Numbered from the stretch's first letter, positions 1 to 5,995 are shown. The stretch is DNA of 9,108 bases from an uncultured Pseudomonas sp. (GCF_946885885.1 NZ_CAMPHN010000168.1:1-9108); one strand, 5' to 3'. A program made the numbers and translations. The notes: a model not told the origin generated them from the letters alone.

Positions 1-100
1 GATCATCATCTTGCTACTTGCGCTAGAGGAGGAGTCCATATACGGGCTACGAAAAGCATTCCACTCCCATCCGTAGGCTCGTAACCCGAACCGCAGAGAT
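1..100. other. Left-edge sequence, no identifiable gene
   Basis: No gene can be named in this stretch. On the plus strand one frame stays open from base 2 to a TAG at 74-76 and would read IIILLLALEEESIYGLRKAF and a few more residues. It could be the 3' end of a gene lying mostly outside the window and converging on uraH, but its third-position base use is not clearly coding. On the minus strand an ATG near base 40 opens a serine-rich frame that runs off the edge without a visible ribosome binding site. Neither is called as a CDS. Confidence 0.3.
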
Positions 101-127
101 AAAAAAGCCCGCAGTGTGGCGCGGGCT
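101..127 (-). terminator. Rho-independent terminator of uraH
   Basis: Read on the minus strand this is AGCCCGC, an 8-base loop, GCGGGCT, then a run of T (plus-strand A tract 101-106). It lies 37 bases past the uraH stop, in the right place and orientation to end that transcript. The plus-strand reading has no T run, so it is not expected to work well for a gene coming from the left edge. Confidence 0.85.
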
Positions 128-163
128 AAGACTCTGCGACGAGTCGAGGGTAACCGGGTCGCT

Positions 164-517
164 TCAGCTGCCGCGGTAGGTCGAGTAGCTGTAGGGCGAG
201 ATCAGCAGCGGTACGTGGTAATGCTCCTGGGCTGCATCGATGCCGAAGCGCAGCACCACCACATCGAGAAAGGCCGGTTCGGGCAGGCTGACGCCGCGGG
301 CGCGGTAGTAGTCGCCAGCGTGGAAATGCAACTGATAGACGCCGCTGCGGTAGTCGTCGCCTTGCAGCACCGGCGCATCGCAGCGCCCATCGTGATTGGT
401 CAGCGTTGTGGCGAGCAATTCCATCTGCGTCCCTTCGACGCGGTACAGCTCGATCTTCAGCGCACTGCCGGGGCAGCCGTGCGCGGCATCCAGAACATGT
501 GTGGTCAATCGTCCCAT
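164..517 (-). CDS. uraH: 5-hydroxyisourate hydrolase (transthyretin-like)
   Basis: A 117-residue HIU hydrolase. It hydrolyses 5-hydroxyisourate, the product of urate oxidase, to OHCU (2-oxo-4-hydroxy-4-carboxy-5-ureidoimidazoline), and normally works as a soluble tetramer. Family hallmarks are visible: the N-terminal LTTHVLD with His7, Arg45 in NHDGRCD, the HYHVPLL stretch with His99 and His101, and the C-terminal signature YRGS at 114-117 that separates HIU hydrolases from transthyretins. The length is normal for bacterial members and no signal peptide is seen. The ATG at 517 is the first in frame after a stop and gives the usual [10 protein letters not shown] start, but it lacks a Shine-Dalgarno close by; a strong GAGGAGG lies about 45 bases upstream (see findings). 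The gene is divergent from the puuE operon and supplies the step between PuuD and UraD. It has its own terminator. Identification is firm; only the exact mode of translation start is uncertain. Confidence 0.95.
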   Translation of the reverse strand: MGRLTTHVLDAAHGCPGSALKIELYRVEGTQMELLATTLTNHDGRCDAPVLQGDDYRSGVYQLHFHAGDYYRARGVSLPEPAFLDVVVLRFGIDAAQEHYHVPLLISPYSYSTYRGS

Positions 518-669
518 TGGTCTATGGGCCGCCGCCCGGGCCTTACGCCTGGCGGTGGCCGCACCTCCTCTCGTGTGTTGAATTCGCTAAGGCACTCCTA
601 TGCGAGCAGCCTAGACTTCGCTGAAGCATAGCATGTCGAAAAGCCAATATAAGACAGTTTTCATAAATA

Positions 670-679
670 TTGTACACAA
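670..679. promoter_or_regulatory. Candidate operator box 1, TTGTACACAA
   Basis: Near-palindromic box TTGT-AC-ACAA inside ATTGTACACAAT (669-680). It lies about 150 bp upstream of the uraH ATG. The identical decamer recurs before the permease (5832-5841), and a one-base variant before puuE (850-859). The TTGT-N2-ACAA form resembles operators of GntR/FadR-family regulators; that assignment is inference, as no regulator is encoded in the window. Confidence 0.6.
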
Positions 680-802
680 TTTACGCACTCAAATCGCATC
701 GCGAATGTCGCGTCACGAATCTCCGACATGCAAGCCGCATAGTAGAGGGCAGTTACCGGGAACAGTTGCTCAGGCACCACGGTAGAACAGCTGAGAGATA
801 TG

Positions 803-816
803 TATTTTGCAAAATA
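803..816. promoter_or_regulatory. Perfect 14-bp palindrome TATTTTGCAAAATA
   Basis: An exact self-complementary sequence with both arms 7 bp, centred about 45 bp upstream of box 2 in the puuE promoter region. The length and symmetry suit a dimeric regulator site distinct from the TTGTAYACAA boxes. The surroundings are AT-rich, which raises the chance of a random palindrome, so the regulatory role is tentative. Confidence 0.4.
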
Positions 817-829
817 GCTGAATTTTAGA

Positions 830-860
830 TTTACAAAATGCAATACACTTTGTATACAAT
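830..860 (+). promoter_or_regulatory. Candidate promoter of the puuE operon
   Basis: TTTACA at 830-835 is a fair -35. The -10 could be TATACA at 853-858 (17-bp spacer) or TACAAT at 855-860 (19-bp spacer). Both overlap operator box 2, so a protein bound there would block RNA polymerase. Predicted from hexamer match and spacing only. Confidence 0.45.
850..859. promoter_or_regulatory. Candidate operator box 2, TTGTATACAA
   Basis: A perfect 10-bp palindrome, within TTTGTATACAAT, about 75 bp before the puuE start and overlapping the predicted -10. It is the fully symmetric version of the box also found at 670-679 and 5832-5841. The overlap with the core promoter suggests repression, relieved by a pathway intermediate; this is inference. 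Confidence 0.6.
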
Positions 861-933
861 TAGCCCATCACAGCCGCACGACACCTTCCGGTGATCCTGC
901 AATGGCCGCCCAACATTCAGAAGGAAGACTGCA

Positions 934-1878
934 GTGAGCGCTGACTACCCACGCGACCTGATCGGTTACGCCAACAACCCGCCCCACCCGCACTGGCCTG
1001 ACGATGCCCGTATCGCCCTGTCGTTCGTTCTCAATTACGAGGAAGGCGGCGAGCGCAACGTGTTGCACGGCGACAAGGAATCCGAGGCCTTTCTCTCCGA
1101 GATGGTTTCCGCCCAGCCGCTGCAAGGCGCGCGCAATATGAGTATGGAATCGCTCTACGAATACGGCAGCCGCGCCGGGGTCTGGCGCCTGCTCAAGCTG
1201 TTCGACCAGCACGCCATCCCGCTGACCGTGTTCGCCGTGGCCATGGCCGCCCAGCGTCATCCCGATGTAATCAGGACGATGGTCGCCGCCGGCCATGAGA
1301 TCTGCAGCCATGGTTACCGTTGGATCGACTATCAGTACATGGACGAGGCGAGCGAGCGCGAACATATGCTCGAAGCCATCCGCATCCTCACCGACATTAC
1401 CGGCGAACGCCCGCTGGGCTGGTACACCGGCCGTACCGGGCCGAACACCCGGCGTCTAGTGCGCGAGGAAGGCGGCTTCCTCTACGACAGCGACACCTAC
1501 GACGACGACCTGCCCTACTGGGACCGAGCCAGCACCGCGGCCAAGCCGCATCTGGTGATCCCCTACACCCTGGACACCAACGACATGCGCTTCACCCAGG
1601 TGCAGGGTTTCAACACCGGCAACGACTTTTACCAGTACCTCAAGGACGCCTTCGACGTGCTCTACGCCGAAGGCGTGGCCGGCGCGCCGAAGATGCTGTC
1701 GATCGGCATGCACTGCCGCCTGCTCGGCCGCCCGGCGCGCATCGCTGCCCTGGCGCGTTTCATCGAGTACGTCAAAGGGCACGAAAAAGTCTGGTGCGCC
1801 CGCCGCGTCGATATCGCCCGCCACTGGCACGCCACCCACCCCTTCTCCTTGAATCAACAGCAAGAGAACAGCAAATGA
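934..1878 (+). CDS. puuE: Allantoinase, PuuE type (polysaccharide-deacetylase fold)
   Basis: A 314-residue allantoinase of the PuuE family, which opens the hydantoin ring of S-allantoin to give allantoate. PuuE is an analogue, not a homologue, of the classical metal-dependent amidohydrolase allantoinase and derives from the NodB/polysaccharide-deacetylase fold. Visible here: the N-terminal YPRDLIGYANNPPHPHWP (5-22), LNYEEGGE (33-40) where true deacetylases carry a metal-binding Asp-Asp, HEICSHGYRW (121-130) matching the HxxxxH region, and WYTGRTGPNTRRL (163-175). The altered first motif fits the metal independence reported for PuuE. The GTG at 934 is preceded by AAGGA at 921-925 with an 8-base spacer; an ATG at 902 is out of frame. 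The length is close to the roughly 308 residues usual for the family. The stop overlaps the uraD start (ATGA), so the two are probably translationally coupled. It is the first gene of the five-gene operon. Confidence 0.95.
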   Translation: MSADYPRDLIGYANNPPHPHWPDDARIALSFVLNYEEGGERNVLHGDKESEAFLSEMVSAQPLQGARNMSMESLYEYGSRAGVWRLLKLFDQHAIPLTVFAVAMAAQRHPDVIRTMVAAGHEICSHGYRWIDYQYMDEASEREHMLEAIRILTDITGERPLGWYTGRTGPNTRRLVREEGGFLYDSDTYDDDLPYWDRASTAAKPHLVIPYTLDTNDMRFTQVQGFNTGNDFYQYLKDAFDVLYAEGVAGAPKMLSIGMHCRLLGRPARIAALARFIEYVKGHEKVWCARRVDIARHWHATHPFSLNQQQENSK

Positions 1879-2390
1879 GCCGCTTTCAGACCCTGACCCC
1901 GTCGCGCCTGAGCCGTGAGGATTTCGTCAAAGTCTTCGCCGACATCTACGAGCACTCGCCCTGGGTCGCCGAGAAAGCCTTCGAACTGGGCCAGGACCCG
2001 AGCGTCGACGACATCGACGGCCTGCATCAGCGCATGGCCGACATTCTGCTTAGCGCCACCTTCTCAGCGCAGCTGGCGCTGATCAACGCCCACCCGGACC
2101 TGGCCGGCAAAGCCGCCATTCACGGCGAGCTGACAGCATCGAGCACCGCCGAGCAGGCCGGCGCCGGCATCAGTGAATGCAGCGCCGAAGAGTTCGCCCG
2201 TTTCACCGAACTCAACGATGCCTACAAGGCCAAGTTCGGTTTTCCTTTTATCAAGGCGGTGAAAGGCAGCAACCGGCACGAGATTCTTGCGGCCTTCGAG
2301 CAACGCATCCACAACTCGGCCGAGCAGGAGTTTCAAACCGCCCTGGCCGAGATCAACAAGATCGCGCTGTTTCGCTTGCAAGCCCTGTAG
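1875..2390 (+). CDS. uraD: OHCU decarboxylase
   Basis: A 171-residue OHCU decarboxylase, which converts the UraH product stereospecifically to S-allantoin. Family features are clear: NAHPDLAGKAA at 71-81 with the probable catalytic His73, the SxxEQ element at 90-94 with Glu93, and FGFPFIKAVKG at 121-131. The protein is soluble and mostly helical, with no targeting signal. The frame stays open far upstream inside puuE, but the correct start is the ATG at 1875, which gives MSRFQTLTPSRLSREDF and overlaps the puuE stop by ATGA. That overlap implies coupled translation. UraD acts before PuuE in the pathway although its gene comes second. It is a stand-alone enzyme here, not fused to urate oxidase or HIU hydrolase as in some organisms. 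Confidence 0.95.
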   Translation: MSRFQTLTPSRLSREDFVKVFADIYEHSPWVAEKAFELGQDPSVDDIDGLHQRMADILLSATFSAQLALINAHPDLAGKAAIHGELTASSTAEQAGAGISECSAEEFARFTELNDAYKAKFGFPFIKAVKGSNRHEILAAFEQRIHNSAEQEFQTALAEINKIALFRLQAL

Positions 2391-2430
2391 CCCACCACTC
2401 TCAGGCCCTCACTGTTAAGGCAGACACGAC

Positions 2431-3426
2431 ATGAAAGCTTACGCCGTACCCTTCGAGAAATACCTCAACCTGGCCGACGCCCGCCTCGGCACCAAAGCCA
2501 TTTCGGTCACCGACGACTGGTTCGCCGACGTCAACCGCCTGTTCCAACCGACCCCGGCGGTGTGGAAGGAAGGCGTATTCGACGACAACGGCAAGTGGAT
2601 GGATGGCTGGGAATCGCGCCGCAAGCGCTTCGAAGGTTACGACAGCGCGGTGATCCGCCTCGGCGTGGCGGGCTCGATCAAGGGCGTGGATATCGACACC
2701 AGCTTCTTCACCGGCAACTTCCCGCCGTCGGCCTCCCTGGAAGGCTGCTTCGTCGCCGAAGGCGACCCGACCGACACCACCGAGTGGACCGAAGTGCTGG
2801 GCGCCGTGGAATTGCAGGGCAACAGCCACCACTACCACGAGATCAATAACAGCCAGGCCTTCACCCACCTGCGCTTCAATATCTACCCGGACGGCGGCGT
2901 TGCTCGCCTGCGCGTCTACGGCGTACCGTTCCGCGACTGGAGCGATGTCGGCGATAACCAGCAGGTCGACCTGGCCGCCGCGCTGAATGGCGGTCGCGCC
3001 CTGGCCTGCTCCGACGAACACTTCGGCCGCATGAGCAACATCCTCAACCCCGGCCGTGGCATCAATATGGGCGATGGCTGGGAAACCGCGCGCCGCCGCA
3101 CCCCGGGTAACGACTGGGTGATAGTCGCGCTCGGCCATCCGGGCGAGATCGAACGCATCGTCGTCGACACCCTGCACTTCAAGGGCAACTACCCGGACAG
3201 CTGCTCGATCCAGGCGGCCTACGTGAAAGGCGGCACCGACAGCCAGATCGAGACCCAGAGCCTGTTCTGGCGCGAACTGCTGCCGAGCCAGAAGCTGCAA
3301 ATGCACGCCGAGCATGAGTTCAGCGAACAGATCAACGCCCTCGGCCCGATCACCCATGTGCGGGTGAACGTGTTCCCGGATGGCGGGATCAGCCGGCTGC
3401 GTCTGTTTGGCAAGGTCGCCAAATAA
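2431..3426 (+). CDS. alc: Allantoicase (allantoate amidinohydrolase)
   Basis: A 331-residue allantoicase, which hydrolyses allantoate to S-ureidoglycolate and urea. The family is built of two homologous jelly-roll domains and the duplication can be read directly: [11 protein letters not shown] (57-66 region) pairs with [11 protein letters not shown] (213-223), [13 protein letters not shown] (88-100) with [13 protein letters not shown] (245-257), and [13 protein letters not shown] (144-156) with [13 protein letters not shown] (307-319). Each unit ends RLR(V/L)(Y/F)G. The length fits bacterial allantoicases. The ATG at 2431 has a weak AAGG at 2417-2420 with a 10-base spacer and lies 40 bp after uraD, so it is probably in the same transcript. 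An alternative route would use allantoate amidohydrolase, which makes ammonia; the allantoicase instead releases urea, so the host needs urease or excretes urea. Confidence 0.95.
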   Translation: MKAYAVPFEKYLNLADARLGTKAISVTDDWFADVNRLFQPTPAVWKEGVFDDNGKWMDGWESRRKRFEGYDSAVIRLGVAGSIKGVDIDTSFFTGNFPPSASLEGCFVAEGDPTDTTEWTEVLGAVELQGNSHHYHEINNSQAFTHLRFNIYPDGGVARLRVYGVPFRDWSDVGDNQQVDLAAALNGGRALACSDEHFGRMSNILNPGRGINMGDGWETARRRTPGNDWVIVALGHPGEIERIVVDTLHFKGNYPDSCSIQAAYVKGGTDSQIETQSLFWRELLPSQKLQMHAEHEFSEQINALGPITHVRVNVFPDGGISRLRLFGKVAK

Positions 3427-3430
3427 ACCC

Positions 3431-3506
3431 TGTAGGAGCGGCCTTGGCCGCGATGGTTATCGAATTGATCGCGGCCAAGGCGGAGTGCCGCCCAGCCGCT
3501 CCTACA
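3431..3506. repeat. REP-type palindromic repeat between alc and allA
   Basis: Outer arms TGTAGGAGCGGC (3431-3442) and GCCGCTCCTACA (3495-3506) are perfect complements. Inner arms CTTGGCCGCGAT (3443-3454) and ATCGCGGCCAAG (3468-3479) are also perfect complements. A 15-base insertion (3480-3494) in the right half makes the whole stem bulged. TAGGAGCGGC with CCGCGAT is typical of Pseudomonas REP sequences arranged as an inverted pair. It sits 4 bp after the alc stop in the only large gap of the operon, where such elements often stabilise upstream mRNA or dampen downstream expression. Confidence 0.85.
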
Positions 3507-3542
3507 CAAAGCCTCTTCATCCTCAGGGAAAAGGGGCCATCA

Positions 3543-3557
3543 ATGACAAACAAGTAG
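3543..3557 (+). promoter_or_regulatory. Possible four-codon minicistron before allA
   Basis: ATG ACA AAC AAG TAG follows AAGGGG (3531-3536) at a good 6-base spacing. It ends 6 bases before the allA ATG and is in the same frame as allA. The allA ATG itself has no clear Shine-Dalgarno, so ribosomes may load at the minicistron, stop, and restart at allA. This is a reading of the sequence; translation is not shown. Confidence 0.4.
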
Positions 3558-3563
3558 ACCAAC

Positions 3564-4067
3564 ATGCGCACACTGATCATCGAGCCGTTAAGCAAAGAAG
3601 CCTTCGCCCCCTTCGGCGACGTTATCGAAACCGAGGGCAGCGAGTTCTTTATGATCAATAACGGCTCCACGCGCCGCTATCACAAACTGGCCACGGTCGA
3701 GACCGCACAGCCAGAGGATACGGCGATCATCAGCATCTTCAGTGCCGAGGCCCTGGATATGCCGTTGACCGTGCGCATGCTGGAGCGCCATCCGCTGGGC
3801 AGCCAGGCCTTTATACCGCTGCTCGGCCACCCCTTTCTGATTGTGGTCGCGCCACTTGGCGATGCCCCGCAATCGGAGTTGGTCCGCGCCTTTCGCAGCA
3901 ACGGCAGGCAGGGCATTAATTACCATCGCGGCGTCTGGCACCACCCGGTGCTGACGATCGAAAAGCGGGATGACTTCCTGGTGGTTGATCGCAGTGGTTC
4001 CGGCAACAACTGCGATGAGCATTTCTTTACCGAGGCAGAGCAACTGCTCCTCGACCCCCACCAATAA
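3564..4067 (+). CDS. allA: Ureidoglycolate lyase
   Basis: A 167-residue ureidoglycolate lyase, which cleaves S-ureidoglycolate to glyoxylate and urea, the last step of the pathway here. It is a small cupin-like soluble enzyme. Supporting features are the N-terminal IEPLSKEAFAPFGDVIE (6-22), LERHPLGSQAFIPL (73-86), the core FLIVVAP (91-97), NYHRGVWHHPVLTIE (119-133) with a cluster of histidines, and DFLVVDRSG (137-145). Length is close to the 160 residues of the E. coli enzyme. The ATG at 3564 gives the expected start; an in-frame TAG 6 bases upstream excludes a longer product. The gene lies 137 bp after alc, separated by a REP element and a possible minicistron, and 47 bp before puuD, so its expression may be tuned apart from its neighbours. 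Confidence 0.93.
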   Translation: MRTLIIEPLSKEAFAPFGDVIETEGSEFFMINNGSTRRYHKLATVETAQPEDTAIISIFSAEALDMPLTVRMLERHPLGSQAFIPLLGHPFLIVVAPLGDAPQSELVRAFRSNGRQGINYHRGVWHHPVLTIEKRDDFLVVDRSGSGNNCDEHFFTEAEQLLLDPHQ

Positions 4068-4073
4068 GAGAAG

Positions 4074-4099
4074 CCCGGCGCCGGCTTGCCGGCAGCGGG
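4074..4099. repeat. Hairpin / REP-core fragment between allA and puuD
   Basis: CCCG-gc-GCCGGC-tt-GCCGGC-ag-CGGG forms a symmetrical, mostly G-C inverted repeat. No T run follows, so it is not an intrinsic terminator. GCCGGCTTGCCGGC resembles the core of some Pseudomonas REP sequences. The structure ends a few bases before the puuD Shine-Dalgarno (AGAGG, 4102-4106) and could influence its translation or the stability of the allA end of the message. Confidence 0.6.
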
Positions 4100-4114
4100 A
4101 AAGAGGTACTGATT

Positions 4115-5425
4115 GTGGAAGCACATTTGACTGAGTGGCTGAACCTGGGCATCCGCTGGATCCATATGATCACCGGCATCGCCTGGATCGGCGCATCCTT
4201 CTATTTCGTCTGGCTGGAAAACAACCTCAACCGAGCGAACCCGCGTGACGGCCTGTCCGGCGATCTGTGGGCGATCCACGGTGGCGGCATCTATCACTTG
4301 GAGAAATACAAACTGGCCCCGCCGAAGATGCCGGACAACCTGCATTGGTTCAAATGGGAAGCCTATTTCACCTGGCTGTCGGGCATCGCCCTGATGCTGG
4401 TGGTCTACTACCTCAACCCGAGCCTGTATCTGGTCAAGCCTGGCGTCGACCTGGCACCGGCCTTGGCCATTGCCATCGGCTTCGGTTCGATGATCGCCGG
4501 TTATGTGGCCTATCACTTCCTCTGCGATTCGCCCCTGGGCAAGCGCCCAGCCCTGCTCGGTGCGGTGCTGTTCGTGCTGCTGATCGCCGCGGCCTTTGGT
4601 TTCAATCAGATTTTCAGCGGCCGCGCCGCCTATATCCATGTCGGCGCGATTATCGGCACCATCATGGTCGGCAACGTGTTCTTCACCATCATGCCGGCGC
4701 AGCGCGCGCTGGTTAAGGCGATCGAAGACAACACCACCCCCGACCCGACCCTGCCGGCCAAGGGCCTGCTGCGCTCGCGCCACAACAACTACTTCACCCT
4801 GCCGGTGCTGTTCATCATGATCAGCAACCACTTCCCGAGCACCTACGGCAGCCAGTACAACTGGTTGATCCTGGCCGGTATCGCGGTGCTGGCGGTGTTG
4901 GTGCGCCACTACTTCAACACCCGCCACGACAGCAACAAGTTTGCCTGGACCCTGCCGGTCGCGGCCCTGGGCATGATCTGCCTGGCGTTCGTCACCGCTC
5001 CGCAGATGAAGGCGAGCGCAGTCGCAGCGCCGAAAACCGCGGAAATCAAGTACGCGCCGGTTCCGGCCACCGGCATCGCCGGCAATCCGCCCACCAGCAA
5101 AGCCGCAGAGCCGCTGGCCAAGGCCGAGGCGCCTGCAACTGCCGCAGCGGCGCCTACCGACAACGGCGACTTCGCCAAGGTGCAGAGCGTGATTCAGGAG
5201 CGCTGCACGGTTTGCCACTCGGCCACACCAAGCAGCCCGATGTTCAGCACGGCGCCGGCCGGTTTTATGCTCGATACCCCGGAGCAGATCAAGGCCCAGG
5301 CAGCGAAGATCCATGCCCAGAGCGTCGCCTCGCAGATCATGCCGCTGGGCAATATGACCCAGATGACCCAGGCAGAACGCGACCTGATCGGCGCCTGGAT
5401 CGACCAAGGCGCCCAGCTCGACTGA
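4115..5425 (+). CDS. puuD: Membrane-bound urate oxidase with C-terminal cytochrome c domain
   Basis: A 436-residue PuuD-type urate oxidase. It oxidises urate to 5-hydroxyisourate and passes electrons to a fused cytochrome c, so it does not form H2O2 as the soluble cofactor-free uricase does. Residues 1-297 hold about eight hydrophobic helices (roughly 10-34, 84-101, 113-134, 146-166, 171-193, 227-241, 248-265, 277-296), with conserved-looking stretches HMITGIAWIGASFYFVWLEN (17-36) and WAIHGGGIYH (52-61). A proline- and alanine-rich linker (about 298-350) leads to the cytochrome domain, whose haem site CTVCH is at 364-368 and whose probable axial Met409 lies in QIMPLGNM. Topology implies a periplasmic cytochrome. 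The GTG at 4115 has AGAGG at 4102-4106 with an 8-base spacer. It is the last gene of the operon though it catalyses the first step. The family is described in Pseudomonas and Agrobacterium; the electron acceptor is not visible here. Confidence 0.93.
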   Translation: MEAHLTEWLNLGIRWIHMITGIAWIGASFYFVWLENNLNRANPRDGLSGDLWAIHGGGIYHLEKYKLAPPKMPDNLHWFKWEAYFTWLSGIALMLVVYYLNPSLYLVKPGVDLAPALAIAIGFGSMIAGYVAYHFLCDSPLGKRPALLGAVLFVLLIAAAFGFNQIFSGRAAYIHVGAIIGTIMVGNVFFTIMPAQRALVKAIEDNTTPDPTLPAKGLLRSRHNNYFTLPVLFIMISNHFPSTYGSQYNWLILAGIAVLAVLVRHYFNTRHDSNKFAWTLPVAALGMICLAFVTAPQMKASAVAAPKTAEIKYAPVPATGIAGNPPTSKAAEPLAKAEAPATAAAAPTDNGDFAKVQSVIQERCTVCHSATPSSPMFSTAPAGFMLDTPEQIKAQAAKIHAQSVASQIMPLGNMTQMTQAERDLIGAWIDQGAQLD

Positions 5426-5432
5426 TACGCCC

Positions 5433-5465
5433 AAGCGCCGCACCCTGACCGGGTGCGGCGCTTTC
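5433..5465 (+). terminator. Rho-independent terminator of the puuE-puuD operon
   Basis: A perfect 13-bp stem, AAGCGCCGCACCC (5433-5445) with its complement at 5451-5463, closed by a 5-base loop and ending in TTTCT. It begins 8 bases after the puuD stop. The long G-C stem with a short T run makes this the clear 3' end of the operon. Confidence 0.88.
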
Positions 5466-5502
5466 TACTGGCTGTCCCCTTTAGGTGGTGCATGCGGCTT
5501 TT

Positions 5503-5666
5503 GTAGGGTGGGTTAGGCGCATGATCACGGGCTATCCGTCGATGCTCAATCAGTTGCGCCGTAACCCACCAGCGGGGCCAGGCCGAAGACCGCTTGGTGG
5601 GTTACGTGGCACACATATCTCGCAGTTGTTCCGTCATCCCGGTTCAGCGCCCCTAACCCACCCTAC
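5503..5666. repeat. Paired inverted repeat with GTAGGGTGGGTTA termini
   Basis: The 164-bp block starts GTAGGGTGGGTTAGG (5503-5517) and ends with its exact complement (5652-5666). Inside, GTAACCCACC (5561-5570) and GGTGGGTTAC (5596-5605) are also exact complements. It can be read as two hairpin units in opposite orientation: 5503-5570 (GGTGGGTTAGGCGC with GCGCCGTAACCCACC) and 5596-5666. The GTAGGGTGGGTTA motif is familiar to me as a dispersed intergenic repeat in proteobacteria. No coding sequence is supported within it and I see no target-site duplication at the ends. Confidence 0.8.
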
Positions 5667-5831
5667 GAGTTACCGCATCCTGGTGTGGTTTCGCTAGCCC
5701 GCGCACAGCAATGCCTTGTAGACGTCCCCTGGTTCCCACACCCATTGCTTTGGCTCCCGTGCAATTCCCAGGTCCACTCTCCCACTCGCTTGAAGCCTCG
5801 AAACAAGCCATCGGACCGACGGCAGATTTTT

Positions 5832-5841
5832 TTGTACACAA
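5832..5841. promoter_or_regulatory. Candidate operator box 3, TTGTACACAA
   Basis: Identical to box 1 at 670-679 over ten bases, and also followed by T. Here the box is centred about 45 bp upstream of the predicted permease -10, unlike box 2 which overlaps its -10. The recurrence links permease transcription to the enzyme genes about 5 kb away. Confidence 0.6.
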
Positions 5842-5857
5842 TCTATAAATAAATTGT

Positions 5858-5886
5858 TTTTAACACTGTAAACAAGTTGCTATAGT
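5858..5886 (+). promoter_or_regulatory. Candidate extended -10 promoter of the permease
   Basis: TGCTATAGT (5878-5886) is an extended -10 (TGn plus TATAGT, five of six consensus bases). A weak -35 such as TTTTAA (5858-5863, 17-bp spacer) overlaps the TTGTTT arm of the inverted repeat. The strong -10 with a poor -35 fits a promoter that depends on the extended motif or an activator. Confidence 0.55.
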
Positions 5887-5995
5887 CGACCAATTCTGAC
5901 CAGGCAGACAGCTTTTATGTCTGAGATTGGAAAGAGGCGCCGTGAAGCCTCGTGCAAGCCCATGACCGTATAAAAACAACTGGCAGGCTCTGACA

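Larger units (their letters stand above)
518..933. promoter_or_regulatory. Divergent uraH/puuE control region
   Basis: A 416-bp gap between divergent genes, markedly more AT-rich from about 640 to 860 than the flanking coding DNA. It holds two copies of a TTGTAYACAA box (670-679 near uraH, 850-859 near puuE) and a perfect 14-bp palindrome at 803-816. Open frames through it, such as one on the minus strand at 661-843, lack coding bias and family features. The position between the first enzyme genes of one pathway makes it the likely main switch of the locus. A uraH promoter is expected on the minus strand around 640-700, but I could not pick out convincing -35/-10 hexamers. Confidence 0.75.
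5667..5995 (+). promoter_or_regulatory. Permease upstream region
   Basis: Non-coding between the inverted repeat and the permease. From 5667 to about 5820 I see nothing recognisable. From 5825 the base composition turns AT-rich and holds operator box 3 (5832-5841), a spaced inverted repeat TTGTTT (5854-5859) / AAACAA (5870-5875) and a promoter at about 5858-5886. The leader between that promoter and the ATG is about 105 bases, with no obvious riboswitch or terminator fold found by eye. Confidence 0.6.

Noticed and set aside
116..631. Plus-strand 171-codon frame opposite uraH
   Set aside because: It is the complement of a firmly identified HIU hydrolase, has no recognisable family and simply reflects GC-rich codon structure.
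661..843. Minus-strand 60-codon frame in the uraH-puuE gap
   Set aside because: Lies in AT-rich regulatory DNA across the operator boxes, with no coding bias, no family resemblance and no clear ribosome site.
1320..1874. Upstream extension of the uraD frame inside puuE
   Set aside because: The in-frame stretch is Arg/His/Pro-rich translation of puuE in another frame; uraD starts at 1875 by homology and ATGA overlap.
3920..5443. Minus-strand 507-codon frame opposite allA/puuD
   Set aside because: The opposite strand encodes a multi-helix protein with a CTVCH haem site; the antisense product is Arg/Gly/Asp/His-rich and looks like a typical GC-rich shadow.
5485..5697. 70-codon frame across the paired inverted repeat
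   Set aside because: Covers a dispersed non-coding repeat with nested palindromes; no ribosome site or coding bias.
5887..5995. Purine riboswitch in the permease leader
   Set aside because: I could not find the conserved three-way junction of a purine aptamer by eye and such riboswitches are mainly in Firmicutes.
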